In this document: positions 61,971 to 64,000 of the stretch, piece after piece | Numbering within the stretch: position 1 is the first letter of the stretch | Layout of the letters: each line of letters starts with the position of its first letter | Origin: Gemmatimonadota bacterium | GTDB lineage: Bacteria; Gemmatimonadota; Gemmatimonadetes; Gemmatimonadales; GWC2-71-9 | Length of the DNA stretch: 64,000 nt | NCBI GenBank assembly: GCA_016874005.1 | Contig: VGVQ01000015.1 | Span: forward strand, 1-64,000 | Reading direction: 5' to 3' | Program-made: the position numbers and the translations under genes | The notes under the pieces: generated by a model | What the model saw: the letters and a program-made list of their open reading frames with translations, nothing else | Databases searched by the model: none | What the model was told of the DNA's origin: nothing

Positions 61971-62671
61971 CCTACTACGTCGGGACCAGCGGGTACGCGT
62001 TCAAGGAGTGGAAGGGCACCTTCTATCCGGCCAAGCTGCCCGATGCCGAGATGTTGCCCTGGTACGCCTCGAAATTCAACGCGGTCGAGATCAACAACAC
62101 CTTCTACCGGATGCCGCGGGAGAAGAACCTCCTCGACTGGGCGGCCGCGGTGCCCGACCGTTTTCGCTTCGCCATCAAAGCCACGCAGCGGATCACCCAC
62201 CACGCCCAGCTTCGCGACGCCGGTGACTTGGTGGGGTACCTCGCTCAGACCGTGGCGGTGATGGGCCCAAAACTCGGCTCGACGCTGTTCCAGCTGCCCC
62301 CGTTTCTCAAGAAGGACCTCCCTCGTCTCGCGGACTTTCTCGAGACCCTCCCCAAGCGCTGGCGAGTCACCATCGAGTTCCGCCACCCGTCGTGGTTCGA
62401 CGACGATCAGGTCCTCGAGGCCCTGAAGGCGAAAGACGTGGCGCTGTGCATCAGCGACCAGGACGAGCTTGCCGCGCCGGTGATCGCCACCGCCTCCTGG
62501 GGCTACCTCCGACTCCATCGGTTCGATTACCAGGACTCGACCATCGGCGCCTGGTCGGAGCGGATCAAGTCGCTGCCATTCAGCGACGCCTTCGTGTTCT
62601 TCAAGCACGACCATTCGCCCGGGTCCGGGCCGCCGGTCGCGGAGAAGCTGTGGAGCGTCCTGGCCCGTTAG
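61967..62671 (+). CDS. DUF72 family TIM-barrel protein
   Basis: A 234-residue protein of the DUF72/YecE family. Diagnostic parts are YYVGTSGYAFKEWKGTFYP, YASKFNAVEINNTFYRMP, FRFAIKATQRITH, LGSTLFQLPPFLKKD and VTIEFRHPSWFDD, ending FVFFKHDHSPGSGP. Function is unknown; a TIM-barrel fold with possible nuclease or phosphate chemistry has been suggested for the family. It is translationally coupled to ku (ATGA), so a link to DNA repair is possible. The TAG stop lies in the loop of the hairpin that follows. Confidence 0.85.
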   Translation: MTYYVGTSGYAFKEWKGTFYPAKLPDAEMLPWYASKFNAVEINNTFYRMPREKNLLDWAAAVPDRFRFAIKATQRITHHAQLRDAGDLVGYLAQTVAVMGPKLGSTLFQLPPFLKKDLPRLADFLETLPKRWRVTIEFRHPSWFDDDQVLEALKAKDVALCISDQDELAAPVIATASWGYLRLHRFDYQDSTIGAWSERIKSLPFSDAFVFFKHDHSPGSGPPVAEKLWSVLAR

Positions 62672-62682
62672 GCGGGCCAGGA
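62658..62682. terminator. Perfect 10-bp hairpin at the end of the ku operon with loop TTAGG
   Basis: TCCTGGCCCG (62658-62667) pairs with CGGGCCAGGA (62673-62682); the loop is TTAGG and holds the DUF72 stop codon. It lies between converging genes and lacks a T tract. The loop is part of a GTTAGGC word that recurs across the window. Confidence 0.5.
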
Positions 62683-62692
62683 CGCCGGTTGG

Positions 62693-63739
62693 CTAACGAC
62701 GGCGCTTGACGCGCCTGGCCGGCGTTTTTGCCGCCGTCTTCTTCGGCGACCGTGTGGCCGCCTTCTTCCCGACCTTCACCGATTTCTTGGCCACCTTCCG
62801 CCTTGGCTTCGCCGGGGCCTTCTTCGCCGGCTTCTTCGCCGCTTTCCGCCTTGGCTTCGCCGGGGCTTTCTTCGCCGGCTTCTTGACCGCCTTCGTCGTG
62901 GCCGGCTTGGACGCTGCCTTCGGGGCGGCCGGCTTGGGCGCTGCCTTCCGGGCGGCCGGTTTGGGCGGGGCCGCTACCGGAACGGCGCTGGCGTGGACCG
63001 CGAACACCGCGCCCTGCGGGTCCATGAACTGGACGATGGCCCCACCGGGCACCTCCATCGGCCCGGCGATCACCGTGCCGCCGGCCGCGGTGACCGCCGC
63101 GGCCGCGCCCGCGGCGCTCGCCACCTCGGCGTAAGGCAACCAATTGGGCACCGGGATCTCCGGCGGCTTGTTGTACATCGCCCCGACCATGTGGCCGCCC
63201 ACCTCGATCATTTGATACAGACCCATCGCCGGGCCCAGGTCCATTGCCTGGCCCTTCTTCCACCCGAACAATGCCGAGTAGAAGTCGAAGGCGGCCGGCC
63301 AGTTGGTGGTGGCCAGCTCGTTCCAGGCAAACCCGCCGGGAGTAGCCGGGAAGGAGGGCGTCCCCTCCTGAGTCGGCTTGAAGAGGTAGAAGAGGGCGCC
63401 CTGCGGATCCTGGAGCAGCGCCATCCGCCCCACTTCGGGCAGATCCATCGGCGCCATCTCGACCCGAGCGCCGAGTCCGGTGGCTTGGCTGATGGTGGCA
63501 TCGACGTCGTCGGTCCCGATATAGGTCCCCCAGTGCGGCGGGATGCCCTTCGCCTTGAGGTCGGCCGGCATCGCTATCATGCCGCCGCGGGGTGTCTGAC
63601 CGGTCATCCAGACCGAATACGAATCACCCCACGGCGTCGTAGACCACCCGACTACTCCGCCATAGAACCTCCTGGCCCCATCGGGATCGGTGGTGAGGAG
63701 TTCATGCCAGAGGAAGTGTCCGCGGACCGAGGGAGACAT
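62693..63739 (-). CDS. Two-module VOC (glyoxalase-fold) protein with histone H1-like C-terminal tail
   Basis: A 348-residue fusion. Two glyoxalase/VOC modules come first (about 1-125, GHFLWHELLTTDPDGARRFYGGVVGW; and 130-250, FAWNELATTNWPAAFDFYSALFGW). From about residue 255 to the end the chain is nearly all Lys, Ala, Pro and Arg (KKPAKKAPAKPRRKAAKK and similar, ending TPARRVKRRR), as in eukaryotic histone H1 and bacterial H1-like proteins. VOC modules usually bind small molecules or metals; the tail should bind DNA or RNA. ATG 63739 with GGAG upstream is the start; an upstream in-frame start overlaps the helicase gene. Confidence 0.85.
   Translation of the reverse strand: MSPSVRGHFLWHELLTTDPDGARRFYGGVVGWSTTPWGDSYSVWMTGQTPRGGMIAMPADLKAKGIPPHWGTYIGTDDVDATISQATGLGARVEMAPMDLPEVGRMALLQDPQGALFYLFKPTQEGTPSFPATPGGFAWNELATTNWPAAFDFYSALFGWKKGQAMDLGPAMGLYQMIEVGGHMVGAMYNKPPEIPVPNWLPYAEVASAAGAAAAVTAAGGTVIAGPMEVPGGAIVQFMDPQGAVFAVHASAVPVAAPPKPAARKAAPKPAAPKAASKPATTKAVKKPAKKAPAKPRRKAAKKPAKKAPAKPRRKVAKKSVKVGKKAATRSPKKTAAKTPARRVKRRR
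62790..62885. repeat. Tandem duplication of a 48-base unit in the H1-like tail
   Basis: Two nearly identical 48-base units (62790-62837 and 62838-62885) encode two copies of KKPAKKAPAKPRRK followed by (A/V)A. The tail may change length by slippage or recombination between units. Confidence 0.75.
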
Positions 63740-63857
63740 CGGGGAAGCTCCAGGCAGCAGGAAGCGGGATCGAAACCGGTCGGAGAGGTTAGCACCGGGC
63801 AGCGGTGCCATCAAGCCAGCGGTGACGAGTCGCGACCGCGCCGGATTTCCGGTCCGT

Positions 63858-64000
63858 TCAGATCCCAATCTCATCGAGGAACTGCCGCCCCCCGGTCGGC
63901 CGGCCGAGTCGGCGGGTGGCCCTGGTCAGCGTCAACCGATCCTTGGCTCGCGTCATCCCGACGTAGAGGAGTCGCCTGGCCTCCTCGACCTCCTCCTTCC
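63858..64000 (-). CDS. UvrD/PcrA-type DNA helicase, C-terminal fragment
   Basis: The frame enters from the right edge and stops at 63858. It reads KEEVEEARRLLYVGMTRAKDRL and ends GGRQFLDEIGI. EExRRLLYVGMTRAKxRL is motif VI of UvrD/Rep superfamily 1 helicases (the Arg contacts ATP). The remainder, including Walker A, is outside the window. A UvrD-family enzyme close to ku and ligD may be part of an end-joining neighbourhood, but this is inference. Confidence 0.85.
   Translation of the reverse strand, partial: KEEVEEARRLLYVGMTRAKDRLTLTRATRRLGRPTGGRQFLDEIGI

Noticed and set aside
2310-62673. Resemblance of GTTAGGC to eukaryotic telomere repeats
   Set aside because: The copies are single and scattered in both orientations, never in tandem.
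1-64000. tRNA, rRNA, CRISPR arrays, riboswitches and prophage genes
   Set aside because: I read the gaps between genes on both strands and saw no cloverleaf, regularly spaced repeats, recognised riboswitch core or phage-like gene.

Overview
The window is uniformly GC-rich (roughly two thirds G+C by eye), tightly packed and free of tRNA, rRNA or CRISPR sequence. Its gene content is typical of an aerobic, heterotrophic soil or sediment bacterium, most likely of the phylum Gemmatimonadota (inference; Acidobacteriota is the main alternative). Pointers are a TonB-dependent receptor with a carboxypeptidase-like N-terminal domain, an ADOP-type MacB/FtsX permease, a sortilin-like VPS10 protein, many exported peptidases and hydrolases, a GH109-type oxidoreductase and a bacterial NHEJ system. 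No gap without a gene exceeds about 260 bases.

Layout. 1-206: tail of an IS630-family transposase. 294-5659: NlpC/P60 hydrolase, CAAX-type membrane protease, TonB receptor and a coiled-coil lipoprotein ending in a textbook terminator. 5702-14822 (minus strand): a homoprotocatechuate (4-hydroxyphenylacetate) meta-cleavage operon hpaE-D-G1-G2-F-H plus an MFS transporter, a serine hydrolase and a succinate-semialdehyde dehydrogenase; no hpaI aldolase is present. 14959-20862: ADOP permease, alpha/beta hydrolase, glycosyltransferase and a Na+/H+ antiporter fused to a rhodanese domain that is interrupted by an in-frame TGA. 21123-25912: heterotetrameric sarcosine oxidase soxBDAG, all overlapping. 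25941-31051: SDR, YHS protein, M20 peptidase, alpha/beta hydrolase, GH109-like protein. 31065-34028: a copper-type P-ATPase broken by a one-base frameshift, divergent from an ECF sigma factor with a cysteine-rich tail. 34175-38225: a gliding-type (Gld) ABC exporter operon. 38315-49381: CPBP protease, gamma-glutamyltransferase, S9 peptidase, MBL hydrolase, aminotransferase, transhydrogenase, tannase-like esterase, exonuclease III. 49516-56306: VPS10 protein, UbiB-family kinase, ABC-2 exporter, small membrane protein. 56330-63739: ligD (frameshifted at a run of eight C), vapBC toxin-antitoxin, an unusual rho, ku, a DUF72 protein and a glyoxalase-fold protein with a histone H1-like tail. The window closes on the end of a UvrD-type helicase.

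How genes work together. The hpa operon converts homoprotocatechuate towards pyruvate and succinic semialdehyde, with GabD oxidising the latter to succinate. SoxBDAG demethylates sarcosine. LigD, Ku and possibly the UvrD-like helicase form a DNA-repair neighbourhood. The sigma factor and the metal ATPase look like a metal-response pair.

Most interesting signals: (1) a TGA exactly at the second Cys of the expected CxC in the rhodanese loop, followed in frame by 48 domain-like codons and a hairpin that fits bacterial SECIS rules; (2) a dispersed word, (C)GTTAGGC, found about 23 times as GTTAGG in all contexts although TTAG is otherwise rare; (3) a VOC-histone-H1 fusion beside NHEJ genes; (4) a short Rho lacking its N-terminal domain and carrying an RG/G-rich insert; (5) TATCTT-type -10 boxes 6-10 bases from start codons, suggesting leaderless transcripts. 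Two one-base frameshifts in conserved genes mean that sequencing error must be excluded before biological readings of the broken genes are accepted.
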